A stretch of 64,000 nt of DNA from Leptospira sp. WS4.C2 (GCF_040833985.1 NZ_CP162139.1:2314001-2378000); one strand, 5' to 3'. Shown: positions 9,156 through 18,750, numbered from the stretch's first letter. Numbers and translations are program-made. The notes: a model not told the origin generated them from the letters alone.

Positions 9156-9315
9156 CAGCAACTAACCGCTTCACTTCGGGACTTACGCCCTCGTTCGGTC
9201 TCCGACACATAGGCTTTTGTCACTCCTCTTGCTTACGCAAGCGTCGTGCCAATCCCTAACGTCCCTTTCAGGGACTCAGGGCCAGCCTACGTCGGTTAGT
9301 CTAGTTCGTTATGCG
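9149..9315 (+). repeat. attC site 10
   Basis: Cores CGTATAAC (9149-9156) and GTTATGCG (9308-9315); inner arms AACTAACCG/CGGTTAGT. Closure pair: start GTTATACGACATTTTCAT, end ATGAAAACGTCGTATAAC. Confidence 0.92.
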
Positions 9316-9338
9316 ACATTAAAGAAATGGAGAATTGT

Positions 9339-10253
9339 ATGAAAAAATATTTTTTAATTATTTTAATAGTAGCTTCAACAAGCTCATGCAACTGGGATTT
9401 AATTCGATATAACAAAGATTACGAGTTCATTCAGTTTTATAACCCAACGATGGCTTTAACGTTGGCTGTTCTTTCGAATGCTAGCTATTTAGAGAATATC
9501 GAACCGTTGGCTCATTTTATCAAAAATCATCCTGAAAAAATCATAAATAATCTAGAAATCGAATTAATAGAATCCAAAAAATACGAAACAAGATTAATTG
9601 TGTTACATTCAGAATCTTTTATTTTCTTTATCTTTCGAGGAACACAAAACAAGAAGAACTGGCTATTAGATTCTGAATTTCAAAAATCGTGTGGTTCCGA
9701 TGGAAATAGTATCCATAAAGGTTTTTACAAAGGATACTCTTACTTTAGACAACGATTGATACATTTAATTACGAATAAGCTAAAAACAAAGTATAAAGAT
9801 CGTTTCTCCAAAATCAAAAGGTATTACTCGGGACACAGTTTAGGAGGTGCATTGGCAACATTGGCAGTTAACTCCTTAGAAGGAAGCAATGGAATCATCG
9901 GCGGTGAAAATTTTGCAGGGTTGTATACATTTGGTTCCCCTAGGGTGGGAAACGAATGCTTTGTTAATAAATTTAATGAGCAATTCTTAGAAAGGACATT
10001 TAGATTTGTAAACAATAATGATATTGTAACTAGAGTACCATTAAACTCACAAGGTTATTATCATGTCGGGTATTATATTTACATTAACAGCGATGGTCAA
10101 TTGACTTTAAATTATCCATATAGCGCACAAATATATGATTCCTTTCGAGGCTTTTTTTTCCGAATGTTTGTTGATGGACTAGATGATCATAAAATTAGCC
10201 ATTATATCAAAGCTTTAGAAAAACTTGAAAACCCCTTTTTAAAAGCTCTTTAA
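9339..10253 (+). CDS. class 3 lipase, lipoprotein
   Basis: 304 aa from the ATG at 9339, chosen over an ATG at 9327 because GGAG then sits correctly upstream and the protein begins with a clean signal ending STSSC (Cys17). The alpha/beta-hydrolase features of fungal-type class 3 lipases are visible: FIFRGTQ near residue 100, the nucleophile elbow GHSLGG (Ser167), YTFGSPRVGN, a catalytic Asp in NNDIVTRVP (about Asp228) and His in YYHVGY (about His242). It should hydrolyse acylglycerols or phospholipids at the cell envelope. Sole gene of its cassette. Confidence 0.85.
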   Translation: MKKYFLIILIVASTSSCNWDLIRYNKDYEFIQFYNPTMALTLAVLSNASYLENIEPLAHFIKNHPEKIINNLEIELIESKKYETRLIVLHSESFIFFIFRGTQNKKNWLLDSEFQKSCGSDGNSIHKGFYKGYSYFRQRLIHLITNKLKTKYKDRFSKIKRYYSGHSLGGALATLAVNSLEGSNGIIGGENFAGLYTFGSPRVGNECFVNKFNEQFLERTFRFVNNNDIVTRVPLNSQGYYHVGYYIYINSDGQLTLNYPYSAQIYDSFRGFFFRMFVDGLDDHKISHYIKALEKLENPFLKAL

Positions 10254-10256
10254 CGT

Positions 10257-10420
10257 CGCATAACAGCGTGGAAACGCTGCGCTTCGGCACGAGGCCTCGC
10301 TTGGGCTGCGCCACATTTCCCTTCTGTCACTCGTTTGCATCCGCAAACTCCGTGCCAGTCCCTAACGTCCCTTTCGGGACTCATGGTCGGGAAACGTCGT
10401 CTCCACTAGTTCGTTATGCG
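10257..10420 (+). repeat. attC site 11
   Basis: Cores CGCATAAC (10257-10264) and GTTATGCG (10413-10420); inner arms GTGGAAACG/CGTCTCCAC. Three bases after the lipase stop codon. Confidence 0.92.
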
Positions 10421-10451
10421 ACATGTTTTAATAAATTTTAGAAAAAAAATT

Positions 10452-11366
10452 ATGGAATCAGTGTTTTTGATAACCGATGAATCAGGAGGAAAAGGATTCG
10501 CTGATAAACCTGAATCTTATCCAAATGAAATAGGATTAGTTGCTGGATATGTTCTTCGAGACGAAACACAACTAGAAGAAATAGAAAAAAATCTTACTGG
10601 AATTTTTAAAAAATATTCTCTTAAAACAAAGCATTTAAAAGATATTGTATCAATTTATCCTGAAAATGAAGAATTAATACGAAATCAAGTTTTCGAAGTT
10701 CTAAAAAAGGACAAAATTCCCATTCTATACCATGCAATTTTTGTTCAAGGTTTTCATACAGAATTTCTAAAACGTTCAAGTATGAATAAAGAATCATATG
10801 AATTAGGAGCTTTAAATGGTGTACGTCCACCTAAAGATATCCGACCAAAAACATTACTTTCAGAACTCTATAAGTTTTTAATTGGAAGAATAATTAATTA
10901 CAATTATGAATTATATGAAACGACAGAATTAAAAATCAATATAATCTCCGATCATCTTGATAAAGGAGTATCAATTCAAATACTAAATAATGTTGAATCT
11001 TTTCTAAAAAGAAACAGAAATAGTTCCAAAGAGTATAGCACTAAATGGTATAATCTAAAAACCAAACAAGTTGAGGAATCATTTCGCTTAAAAATTTCTA
11101 CCTTTGATGGACTACCTAAATCTTTTGATCTAACAAAAGCGATAATAAACTTTAAAACGGAAATTAATAGTCTAACAGTAGGAGCAGATATAATTTCGGG
11201 TTCAATACGAAAATTTTTAGAGAAAAAAGTGAAATTAAATCCTTTAAAAAATCTACATTCTGATGAAACACTAAGCGAATATGAGTATTCAAATCAAATA
11301 TTTGGAAAATCGCAAAATCAACACGGTTTTTTTTCTGATATAATATATAAGCATCCGAAACAATAA
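10452..11366 (+). CDS. DUF3800-like protein
   Basis: 304 aa from the ATG at 10452; an in-frame ATG at 10416 starts inside the attC and is rejected. The N-terminus FLITDESGG (Asp-Glu-Ser-Gly near residues 7-10), a central IISDHLDKG and a late VGADIISGSIRKFLE match the conserved acidic positions of DUF3800, a family with an RNase H-like fold found in mobile and defence contexts. Sole gene of its cassette. The enzymatic activity of the family is not firmly established. Confidence 0.65.
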   Translation: MESVFLITDESGGKGFADKPESYPNEIGLVAGYVLRDETQLEEIEKNLTGIFKKYSLKTKHLKDIVSIYPENEELIRNQVFEVLKKDKIPILYHAIFVQGFHTEFLKRSSMNKESYELGALNGVRPPKDIRPKTLLSELYKFLIGRIINYNYELYETTELKINIISDHLDKGVSIQILNNVESFLKRNRNSSKEYSTKWYNLKTKQVEESFRLKISTFDGLPKSFDLTKAIINFKTEINSLTVGADIISGSIRKFLEKKVKLNPLKNLHSDETLSEYEYSNQIFGKSQNQHGFFSDIIYKHPKQ

Positions 11367-11373
11367 AACACGT

Positions 11374-11536
11374 CGCATAACAGCGTGGAAACGCTGCGCT
11401 TCGGCACGAGGCCTCGCTTGGGCTACGCCACATTTCCCTTCTGTCACTCGTTTGCATCCGCAAACTCTGTGCCAGTCCCTAACGTCCCGTTGGGACTCAG
11501 GGTCGGGAAACGTCGTCTCCACTAGTTCGTTATACG
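11374..11536 (+). repeat. attC site 12
   Basis: Cores CGCATAAC (11374-11381) and GTTATACG (11529-11536); inner arms GTGGAAACG/CGTCTCCAC. The IS481-family element begins 12 bp downstream. Confidence 0.92.
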
Positions 11537-11548
11537 TCATTCCTAAAC

Positions 11549-12902
11549 TGTATGCCTCAGGACATGGGTAACACTTTTGTAGCAAGACATAGGTAACACT
11601 TTCAGGTTTCTAATCCCTTTAGATCACCTTTACAGGAGGGCTTTGGGGATGCCTTGGAAGGACAATAATACCGTGGATTTAAGATTTCAATTTGTTCTGG
11701 ATAGCTTCCAGAATGACGTCAATTTTACTCAGCTTTGTGCTCAGTATGGCATCTCTACTAAGTGTGGATACAAGTGGAAAGAAAGGTTCTTGAAGGAAGG
11801 GAGAGTAGGTCTTCTGGATAAGAAGAGAACTCCTAAGAACTCTCCCGCTAAGATTGCGGAAGAAACCATCTTAGAAATCATTAAGATCAAAAATAACAAG
11901 AAGTTCTGGGGTGCTAAGAAAATACTCGAACTCTATAAAAATAAATTCCCAGATAGAAGACCTCCTAACAGATCTACTGTTGAACGCATTCTTAAGAAGG
12001 CAGGCCTACTTGAGAAAAAGAAGAATAGAAGACCAATTAATTCAGGACAACGAATCTCTATGCCCGAGAAAGCCACTCATCCGAATCATATTTGGACCGT
12101 TGACTTCAAAGGATGGTGGTATACTCCAGACAGGGAAAAAATAAATCCTCTCACAGTTAGAGATGATTTCTCTAAATACATTCTTTCCATTAAGACCCTT
12201 TCTAAAGGCGATATTCCTTCCGTTAAAGCTGAATTTATTAGGTTATTTAAGATCTATGGACTTCCTGAGATCATTCGCTCCGACAATGGTCCTCCGTTTG
12301 CTTCTATGCAGTCTCTTTGGGGGCTTACTAAACTCTCTGTTTGGTGGCTCTCTCTTGGTATCAAACTCGATCGTATTCAACCAGGGAAACCTTACCAAAA
12401 TGGCGCTCATGAAAGAATGCATAGAGACATGGCTCGCGAACTACAACACGAAATCGTGGGTAACATCACTCTCTTCCAGAAACTCTTCGATAAATGGAGA
12501 ATTGAATTCAATAGAGAAAGACCTCATGAAGCTCTCAACATGAAAACTCCGGAACAAATCTATGTTAAATCTAAAAAACTTTTTGATCCGAACGCTGACC
12601 TTCTAATCGCTTATCCTTTTGGATTCAAACAAAGACATGTCAACGATCGTGGTTACATTAACTGGAACGGTCATCTCATTATGATCGGAAATCCATTCAA
12701 CGGATTTAACGTCGGCATTAAAAAAGATATCGATTCTGTTTCTATTTGGTTCGGAAATAATAAGCTAGGTATTATCGATCAAAATTTATTCTTGATTAAT
12801 CCTGATTCCAATTCATACAAAGTTCATAAACCAAGAAAGGTTACCAAAAAGTATTACCCTTCTCCTGACGCATAACCGTTACCCATGTCTTGATGTCATA
12901 CC
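11549..12902 (+). mobile_element. IS481-family insertion sequence, copy 1
   Basis: 1354 bp, apparently identical to the element at 41204-42557. Terminal inverted repeats: the left end starts TGTATGCC and includes GACATGGGTAAC; the right end reads GTTACCCATGTC and finishes GTCATACC. A second copy of the motif, GACATAGGTAAC, lies just inside the left end. It is flanked by AAAC on both sides, a probable 4-5 bp target duplication. The insertion lies 12 bp after the end of attC site 12 and 14 bp before the next gene's ATG, inside that cassette's 5' leader. Confidence 0.88.
11649..12875 (+). CDS. IS481-family DDE transposase
   Basis: 408 aa from the ATG at 11649, preceded by a strong AGGAGG at 11634-11639. 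The N-terminal 130 residues form helix-turn-helix DNA-binding domains (FTQLCAQYGISTKCGYKW and a second, basic one). The integrase-like core shows the catalytic triad: Asp152 in TVDFKGWW, Asp212 in RSDNGPPF and Glu255 in NGAHERMH. It catalyses cut-and-join transposition of the element. The GC content and codon use are more even than in the cassette genes, consistent with recent arrival. Confidence 0.93.
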   Translation: MPWKDNNTVDLRFQFVLDSFQNDVNFTQLCAQYGISTKCGYKWKERFLKEGRVGLLDKKRTPKNSPAKIAEETILEIIKIKNNKKFWGAKKILELYKNKFPDRRPPNRSTVERILKKAGLLEKKKNRRPINSGQRISMPEKATHPNHIWTVDFKGWWYTPDREKINPLTVRDDFSKYILSIKTLSKGDIPSVKAEFIRLFKIYGLPEIIRSDNGPPFASMQSLWGLTKLSVWWLSLGIKLDRIQPGKPYQNGAHERMHRDMARELQHEIVGNITLFQKLFDKWRIEFNRERPHEALNMKTPEQIYVKSKKLFDPNADLLIAYPFGFKQRHVNDRGYINWNGHLIMIGNPFNGFNVGIKKDIDSVSIWFGNNKLGIIDQNLFLINPDSNSYKVHKPRKVTKKYYPSPDA

Positions 12903-12916
12903 AAACTAATCATTCA

Positions 12917-13810
12917 ATGAAAATAGATTTCAAAAAATTCGATCTTTCTGAAAATAAAAACATTAGAAAACCAACACCATTTTTCGGTGATGAAGGTTTT
13001 AGCATCCGAATATACTATCCGAATAAATTCAACCAGTCATTAAAATATCGAGATAATCTATTTTCTTTATTAAAATTTATATTTGAAGAATCTAGTTTAG
13101 AAAAGAACTCAAATTTACAAAATGTTACAATTACATGTGAAATGTTTCAGGAGAAAGTTCAAGGATCTTTAAACCTAACCAAATATTTTAAAAGGTTTTC
13201 TGAAGAGAAATATCCTCTTGATATTGAAATTTCAAGAGACTTTAGATTTGATTTCTATGAACAACAATTCTATTTAGATAATACTAAAATAAATTTCGAA
13301 GACTTAATTAATCGCATTTTATCTCTCCATACCAAAAACACAAAACCTATTAAAGGCATTTTACTTCGATTTAAATATTTCTATTATCAAACATCATCTT
13401 TAATATTCAAAAAATTAAAATATTTCGTACAAACCGTTCTAAAAATATTGTATGGAAACGACTATGATATTGATTTCAAGATACTTTATAGTGAAACAAA
13501 ACCTAGAAAAATAGAGGAAAATTCTAATAAATCAAAAGATAACCAATTCTCTTTAGCCGGATATTCAACAAACTTAAATACCATAATATCGTTTTCAACT
13601 TTATCTACATTAATTTTTTCATTGACTAAAATATATGATATAAAAATAAAATTAATAGATGAAATAACAGGAAATAGTTTCTTTTCAATAACTTTCGGGA
13701 TAATATTACTATTTTTATATGACAAAATTTTACAAAGCACTCTTGAATCCATTTGCTTTGTATTTGCAAAATTAGAGTTTAACTTAAAATTCAAAAAAAT
13801 TAATTTTTAA
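12917..13810 (+). CDS. unknown protein with C-terminal membrane anchor
   Basis: 297 aa from the ATG at 12917; an in-frame TTG at 12890 lies inside the insertion sequence and would not be native. The first 220 residues are soluble and Lys/Phe-rich with no motif I recognise; two hydrophobic segments near residues 220-245 and 255-285 suggest membrane insertion. The IS ends 14 bp upstream, so the native leader is split and the gene may now depend on a promoter in the IS or on read-through. Confidence 0.55.
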   Translation: MKIDFKKFDLSENKNIRKPTPFFGDEGFSIRIYYPNKFNQSLKYRDNLFSLLKFIFEESSLEKNSNLQNVTITCEMFQEKVQGSLNLTKYFKRFSEEKYPLDIEISRDFRFDFYEQQFYLDNTKINFEDLINRILSLHTKNTKPIKGILLRFKYFYYQTSSLIFKKLKYFVQTVLKILYGNDYDIDFKILYSETKPRKIEENSNKSKDNQFSLAGYSTNLNTIISFSTLSTLIFSLTKIYDIKIKLIDEITGNSFFSITFGIILLFLYDKILQSTLESICFVFAKLEFNLKFKKINF

Positions 13811-13823
13811 AAAAACGGAACGA

Positions 13824-13987
13824 CGTATAACTTCCGCTTACCGCTACGCTTCGGCACAAGGCCTCGCTCGGCCTGCGGCAAATTCCCCTTCTGGCATTCG
13901 CCTTGCTTACGCAAGCTACATGCCAGTCCCTAACGTCCCGTTGGGACTCAGGGTCGGGGAACTTCGGTAAGTCTAGTTCGTTATGCG
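13824..13987 (+). repeat. attC site 13
   Basis: Cores CGTATAAC (13824-13831) and GTTATGCG (13980-13987); inner arms GCTTACCG/CGGTAAGT. It still pairs with the cassette start on the far side of the IS (GTTATACGTCATTCC against GGAACGACGTATAAC). Confidence 0.9.
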
Positions 13988-14022
13988 AAATCAGCCAAAT
14001 CTATTTGAAGTACAAATTATAA

Positions 14023-15093
14023 ATGGAAAATAACACAGACATCAACAAATATCCTGAATTAATTCAATCCTACACGTCATTTGCCAAAAAAATAGAAGAA
14101 CTATTAAGTTCCCTACTTAAAAGTCATGATATAAAAACTGCCTCAATCGAATCTAGGATTAAAACTTTCGAAAGCTTTAAGGAAAAAATTAAACGTCCTG
14201 AAAAATCATATTTAAATCCATTTCAAGACATAACTGATATAGTAGGCTTAAGAATAATTACCTACTTAAATTCAGATTTACCAGTAATCGGAAACATATT
14301 AAAAAGAGAATTTAATTTAGATATTAAGAACTGCGTAATAAAGTCATCGGAACTAAATTCCAATGAATTTGGTTATTTGAGCGATCATTATATAATCACT
14401 CTTTCAGATAGTAGAAAAGTATTACCTGAATGGAAACCATATTCGACTATTAAAGTAGAACTACAGGTAAGAACATTACTTCAACATGCCTGGGCAGCTA
14501 TTCAACACTCATTAGAATATAAATCTAAGGATACAGTTCCTTCTACTATCAAGCGTAGGTTATATAGACTAGCAGGACTATTAGAATTAGCAGATGACGA
14601 GTTTGCAATAATAAGTGCTTCTCAATCAAGCTTAGTCAACTTAGCTAAAAAAGAAATAGAAGCGGGAAATGACAACATAGAAATCGATATAAATACCCTT
14701 TCAGCATTTCTCGAAAACGACAAAGATTGTGAAACTATAGTAACTAATGCTAAAAAAGTGGGATTCCATATTGATCAGGCTACCACAAAGGACAGCCTGA
14801 ACAATATTCTATTTCTCTGCAAAAGATTTGAATTTACAACGATCCAGGATCTCTCAACAATAATTAAAACGTCAAAAAATGCCTCTCAAGGATATTTCAA
14901 GGAATTATATCGAATATATACTTCTAAAAAGTCAAACTTAACTTGGACTATAAATCCAGCGTTCAGTATACTTCTTTTACTTATTTTTACACACTTTGAA
15001 CATTTCAAATTGGAAGATCTAACCAATATTGGCTTCCACCCAAATGTAGCAAAACATATCCTTGAAATGGAAAAATACATTCAAACAAAATAA
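14023..15093 (+). CDS. RelA/SpoT-domain protein, toxSAS/CapRel-like candidate
   Basis: 356 aa. Residues 40-170 match the (p)ppGpp-synthetase fold: SRIKTFESFKEKI, DITDIVGLRI (Asp72), FGYLSDHYII (the G-Y-x-S-x-H signature) and VELQVRTLLQHAWAAIQHSL (Glu146). Members transfer pyrophosphate from ATP to GDP/GTP, or in toxic forms to ATP or tRNA. No separate antitoxin gene is present; the 170-residue C-terminal extension could be regulatory, as in fused toxin-antitoxin proteins of the CapRel type (inference). Single-gene cassette. Confidence 0.78.
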   Translation: MENNTDINKYPELIQSYTSFAKKIEELLSSLLKSHDIKTASIESRIKTFESFKEKIKRPEKSYLNPFQDITDIVGLRIITYLNSDLPVIGNILKREFNLDIKNCVIKSSELNSNEFGYLSDHYIITLSDSRKVLPEWKPYSTIKVELQVRTLLQHAWAAIQHSLEYKSKDTVPSTIKRRLYRLAGLLELADDEFAIISASQSSLVNLAKKEIEAGNDNIEIDINTLSAFLENDKDCETIVTNAKKVGFHIDQATTKDSLNNILFLCKRFEFTTIQDLSTIIKTSKNASQGYFKELYRIYTSKKSNLTWTINPAFSILLLLIFTHFEHFKLEDLTNIGFHPNVAKHILEMEKYIQTK

Positions 15094-15110
15094 AAACAAA
15101 TGGCAGACTT

Positions 15111-15275
15111 CGCATAACAGCAACTAACCGCTTCGCTTCGGGACGAGCCCTCGCTTGGGCTACGCCACATAGGCTTCTGGCACTCCCCTTGCATTCGCAA
15201 GTGTCGTTCCAGTCCCTAACGTCCCGTTCCGGGACTCAGGGCCAGCCTACGTCGGTTAGTCTAGTTCGTTATGCG
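15111..15275 (+). repeat. attC site 14
   Basis: Cores CGCATAAC (15111-15118) and GTTATGCG (15268-15275); inner arms AACTAACCG/CGGTTAGT. Confidence 0.92.
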
Positions 15276-15300
15276 CCATAGGCAAATAAAAATCTATCAA

Positions 15301-15660
15301 ATGAAATTTTGGCAATTATTATCAGTTTTTCGAGATCACAAAGAGGAATTAAAATATACATTAATTAATGATGCATGGAAAAATCCCTACCTTGAGTGGT
15401 ATGTTGATTTTGAAAATATTGTAAAAAATCAAAAACGCGATATACTTGATTTCGAAATTCCAATTCAACTAGCTTTAGAAGTTGCAATGCTTCTTGGAAA
15501 CAAAACTTTCGGTTTCTTATCCATTAATGGTTGGTTACGGTCATATAAAAGTTCCGAAAATGATATAGAACTGACATCATATGAAATAATAGATAGATTT
15601 GGTCTTTCTGTTCTAGAAGATGTGCAAGAATTTGGAAATACAAAGATTTTAGAAAAATGA
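15301..15660 (+). CDS. small soluble protein of unknown function
   Basis: 119 aa from the ATG at 15301; an in-frame ATG overlapping the attC is rejected. Aromatic- and acid-rich (WKNPYLEWYVDFENIV; LALEVAMLLGNKTFGFLSINGWL), no signal peptide or membrane segment. It shares its cassette with a secreted protein 54 bp downstream; a cytoplasmic immunity or partner role is conceivable but unsupported. Confidence 0.55.
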   Translation: MKFWQLLSVFRDHKEELKYTLINDAWKNPYLEWYVDFENIVKNQKRDILDFEIPIQLALEVAMLLGNKTFGFLSINGWLRSYKSSENDIELTSYEIIDRFGLSVLEDVQEFGNTKILEK

Positions 15661-15714
15661 TCTATGGTGATTTAAATGCGCTATAAAAAGTATTAAACTT
15701 CTAATTCTGAAAAA

Positions 15715-16215
15715 ATGAAAAAATTATTACCATTGAAGTCTATCTTTATTTTACTAATCTTTCTCTCGATTGATTCATTATTCTCTGAAAAATGTCAGAG
15801 AGACATACCTGAGGCAACTCTCAGATCCGATTTTCCATTAAAAATAACTTCTAAATACTCAAAAAGCAAAAATACGTTTCTCGAAACTTTTACTTTCAAT
15901 AGTCAACAAATGATTGTTATTGAGAATAAGGGCTGTGAAAGCTATTGGATCGAATATTTTTTCAAATTTCCGATAAATGGCAAAATAAACTCTTACTCTG
16001 AAATTATTAAATCCCTTTCCTTAATTAATAAGTACAACGAATCTGGTATAAATATTTCCATGATTATAAAAATATTAAAAAATTCAGAGGAAAAAAATAT
16101 CATTAATAAAGATATAAAAATCTCTGATAACGAATTTGGCGAATATTTTAGATTAGAGAAAAAAACAGAAAAAAGCAAAATAATCTATTCCCTATCGGCA
16201 ATAATAGGTTTGTAA
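15715..16215 (+). CDS. secreted protein of unknown function
   Basis: 166 aa. A basic N-terminus and hydrophobic segment (about residues 5-25, IFILLIFLSIDSLFSE) look like a signal peptide with cleavage near SLFSE-K. The mature part has two Cys and is Ser/Asn/Lys-rich; no domain recognised. Second gene of a two-gene cassette. Confidence 0.55.
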   Translation: MKKLLPLKSIFILLIFLSIDSLFSEKCQRDIPEATLRSDFPLKITSKYSKSKNTFLETFTFNSQQMIVIENKGCESYWIEYFFKFPINGKINSYSEIIKSLSLINKYNESGINISMIIKILKNSEEKNIINKDIKISDNEFGEYFRLEKKTEKSKIIYSLSAIIGL

Positions 16216-16240
16216 AAAAATATTTACATATTGCCTACGT

Positions 16241-16406
16241 CGCATAACCGCGCCTTAACGCTTCGCTTCGGGTCTTCGCCCTCGCTTGGCCTGCGGCACA
16301 TTCCTCTCCGGCACGTTTCTTGCCTCCGCAAGAATACGTGCCGACGCTAACGCCTACTCCGTAGGCTCAGCTACGAGGAACGTCGTTAAGGCTAGTTCGT
16401 TATACG
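16241..16406 (+). repeat. attC site 15
   Basis: Cores CGCATAAC (16241-16248) and GTTATACG (16399-16406); inner arms GCCTTAACG/CGTTAAGGC, a perfect 9-bp pair. Confidence 0.92.
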
Positions 16407-16420
16407 CCATTTTTAATAAT

Positions 16421-17131
16421 ATGATAACTAACAATGACTTAAATCAAATAAATTCTAGAATTAGAAAATCAATTCAAAGAGCTATCTCAGGCAAAACAAA
16501 AGGAACAATTGAAAGCGAACCTAGTTTTACTGAGCGATTATTTTCAAATATTGAAAGAGATTTTGAAGAACCATTAATTGATAGCAATTACCTAATTGAA
16601 GTTCGAACTTTACTCGATAGAGGACCTAATTCACCAGAGAAAAAATATGGTGCTGATTTTGCTGTAATATTAAAATCAAATAGCAAAGATTACTCAATAT
16701 CAAAGGGCTTCTTAGGACAAAGTAAGAATATAAACAAACCTACTATAGTAGATAAATTTATACAATCAGTTGGTAGTAATGCAAAAATTCTAGACGGAAT
16801 TTTAAAATTTTCACTACCAAATTCGAGTGAATTATTAAGATTTCAGGATCAATGCAGAGATATGTTAGCAATAACTCCTGATTCATATGGCTTCTTATAT
16901 AGCGATGAAGATGTTTATATAATTCCTGCCAGTTCAGTAACTTCTTCTAAGCAAACTTTTAATAATCAAAACCATCATTTCAAACTATGTGAAACGTTCT
17001 TTTATAATTTTTTTGCATCCTTTATTGGAGATCAACTTTTATACAATCATACTAATGAAAATTTAGAAAAAATTAAAGAAGAAAGAAAAATAAAATCTAT
17101 TCTTTACTTAAATCTAAAGGAAATTAACTAG
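16421..17131 (+). CDS. PD-(D/E)XK nuclease-like protein
   Basis: 236 aa from the ATG at 16421. The central region has a restriction-enzyme-like core: KKYGADFAVIL (Asp79), a short strand, then GFLGQSKN (Gln100-x-Lys102), a D...QxK variant of the PD-(D/E)XK site. A later YGFLYSDEDVYIIPASSV segment is typical of such nuclease-like defence proteins. No methylase partner is present, so a stand-alone DNA-targeting function is only inferred. Sole gene of its cassette. Confidence 0.55.
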   Translation: MITNNDLNQINSRIRKSIQRAISGKTKGTIESEPSFTERLFSNIERDFEEPLIDSNYLIEVRTLLDRGPNSPEKKYGADFAVILKSNSKDYSISKGFLGQSKNINKPTIVDKFIQSVGSNAKILDGILKFSLPNSSELLRFQDQCRDMLAITPDSYGFLYSDEDVYIIPASSVTSSKQTFNNQNHHFKLCETFFYNFFASFIGDQLLYNHTNENLEKIKEERKIKSILYLNLKEIN

Positions 17132-17239
17132 CAATTAAAATAATTTGGTCAAAGAAATTCAAAATTACATCAAGATATTTTAAATCCTGATATATGCACT
17201 CTGAAATGAAAGCTAAAATATATAAATTCTTAAAAACGG

Positions 17240-17404
17240 CGTATAACTGACGCTTGCCGTTCCGGGAGGGACTTCGCCCTCCCTCCAGGCTCCGCCAAAT
17301 TCCCCTCCGGCACGCTTCTTGCCTTCGCAAGATCCGCGCCGACGCTAACGCCTACTACGTAGGCTCAGCTACGGGGAACTTCGGCAAGCTAGTTACGTTA
17401 TGCG
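17240..17404 (+). repeat. attC site 16
   Basis: Cores CGTATAAC (17240-17247) and GTTATGCG (17397-17404); inner arms GCTTGCCG/CGGCAAGC. Right spacer reads TAGTTACG instead of TAGTTCG, as in the gene-less-cassette sites. Confidence 0.9.
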
Positions 17405-17484
17405 CCATAACCAAAAAATCTATGAAAAAAATATTATATTTAACGAGAGCTGAATTCTCGGTCTCATTACGGAGATAGCCAAGG

Positions 17485-18402
17485 ATGAAAATAAAAATTA
17501 TTTTATTATTTTGTATAAGTTTCTCATGCTCTGAGATTACTCATGAGCAGCAGGGGAAATTAAAAAAAGTGGCAGCTCAAAAAGAAAATATCACCGTTAT
17601 TGAAATGCAATATTTTGTGAAAAAGAGCCAGCAGGATTATGAAAATTTTAGAAAAAATGTGATTCAGATTAAAAATTCAATATCTTTGTATAATCCAGCT
17701 GTTGTATTTTTTCAATTAAACTTTAAAAAAGACTTTGGGGAAGGTCAGAAATTTGCCAGGGTATTGAATGAGCCTACACCTACTATATCAATTCTACTAT
17801 TAGCGACGGAGAGGCACAGTGAAAATCTGGAAGATTATATGGACGAAAATTTTCCTCATACGATCAAATGGAAAATAAAAAATGAAGTTAGCGCCGAATA
17901 TTTCAAATATAATGGATTGCAATTTCCTTTTCCAGATATTATAAAAAACAGTAAGGCAATTTGTGCCTGCATGTTTTACGAGAATTTAAAAGGAGAAATT
18001 GTAGGTATATATCCTTATCATGAGTATAAGAATTTTTTATTTGAAGATTGTTCCACAACAATAACAAATGAATTTCTTTCACAATATGATTTTAAAATTG
18101 AATATGATGAAAAGAACGAGAAATATGCCTTGTATTCTAGTACTGCCACTGAACATAAATTGCTGAAATATATCAATGTAACAGAAAGAAAGATGGATAA
18201 CTTTACTCCAATGATAAATAAGCAATTTAAAACTTTTAACGAATCAGATTTATTAGAGAATAAGTTACGAATTGAGCCTGGAGGTATATTTATAGTAAAT
18301 AGTAATATTAAGATTTTTAGAACATCTGATAAAAAATCTTTTACCGGTGGACAAGTAATGGCAGCACAAGTGTATACACTTTTAGATAGTTTAAGCAAGT
18401 AA
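17485..18402 (+). CDS. putative lipoprotein
   Basis: 305 aa. Signal ends CISFSC (Cys15), a plausible lipobox. The mature protein has no domain I recognise. Base composition is slightly less AT-rich than neighbouring cassettes. An AAGG directly abuts the ATG. The leader contains an 18-codon open frame (about 17421-17478) that is probably fortuitous. After the gene, 157 bp without coding content precede the attC. Confidence 0.6.
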   Translation: MKIKIILLFCISFSCSEITHEQQGKLKKVAAQKENITVIEMQYFVKKSQQDYENFRKNVIQIKNSISLYNPAVVFFQLNFKKDFGEGQKFARVLNEPTPTISILLLATERHSENLEDYMDENFPHTIKWKIKNEVSAEYFKYNGLQFPFPDIIKNSKAICACMFYENLKGEIVGIYPYHEYKNFLFEDCSTTITNEFLSQYDFKIEYDEKNEKYALYSSTATEHKLLKYINVTERKMDNFTPMINKQFKTFNESDLLENKLRIEPGGIFIVNSNIKIFRTSDKKSFTGGQVMAAQVYTLLDSLSK

Positions 18403-18559
18403 AGAATGTTAGCTAACAGTATTTCGACTTTCAATAGCGTCACGGAATGGAAACCGTAGCGACTCATTTTCTGCCTGAACCTCTAAAAAAATAAAAATCG
18501 ATAAAAATCAGTAAAAAAAGATTTTAATTTGTTTTTAGAGCCCTGCTTCATGGTTACGG

Positions 18560-18723
18560 CGCATAACATCGGCTAAACACGGCGCTTCGGGTCAAGCCCT
18601 CGCTTGGCCTGCGGCACATTCCTCTCCGTCACGATTCTTGCTAAGCAAGAATACGTGCCGACGCTAACGCCTACTTCGTAGGCTCAGCTCCGAGGAACGT
18701 CGTTTAGCCTCGTTCGTTATGCG
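18560..18723 (+). repeat. attC site 17
   Basis: Cores CGCATAAC (18560-18567) and GTTATGCG (18716-18723); inner arms GGCTAAAC/GTTTAGCC. Right spacer CTCGTTCG distinguishes this subtype (also sites 24 and 34). Confidence 0.92.
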
Positions 18724-18750
18724 TAATTTTTCAAATTTTAAAGAAAACAA

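Noticed and set aside
11643..11651. TTG at 11643 as transposase start
   Set aside because: The ATG at 11649 has better spacing from AGGAGG; the same holds for copy 2.
11911..12543. Additional overlapping frames in the insertion sequence
   Set aside because: Out-of-frame shadows of a complete transposase; no programmed frameshift is needed because the DDE frame is intact.
17421..17478. 18-codon leader peptide before the lipoprotein at 17485
   Set aside because: No ribosome-binding site, no attenuator-like structure, nothing comparable elsewhere.
18403..18480. Possible degenerate attC (AGCTAACAG...) after the lipoprotein gene
   Set aside because: Only the first few bases resemble a core, and no matching right half is visible.
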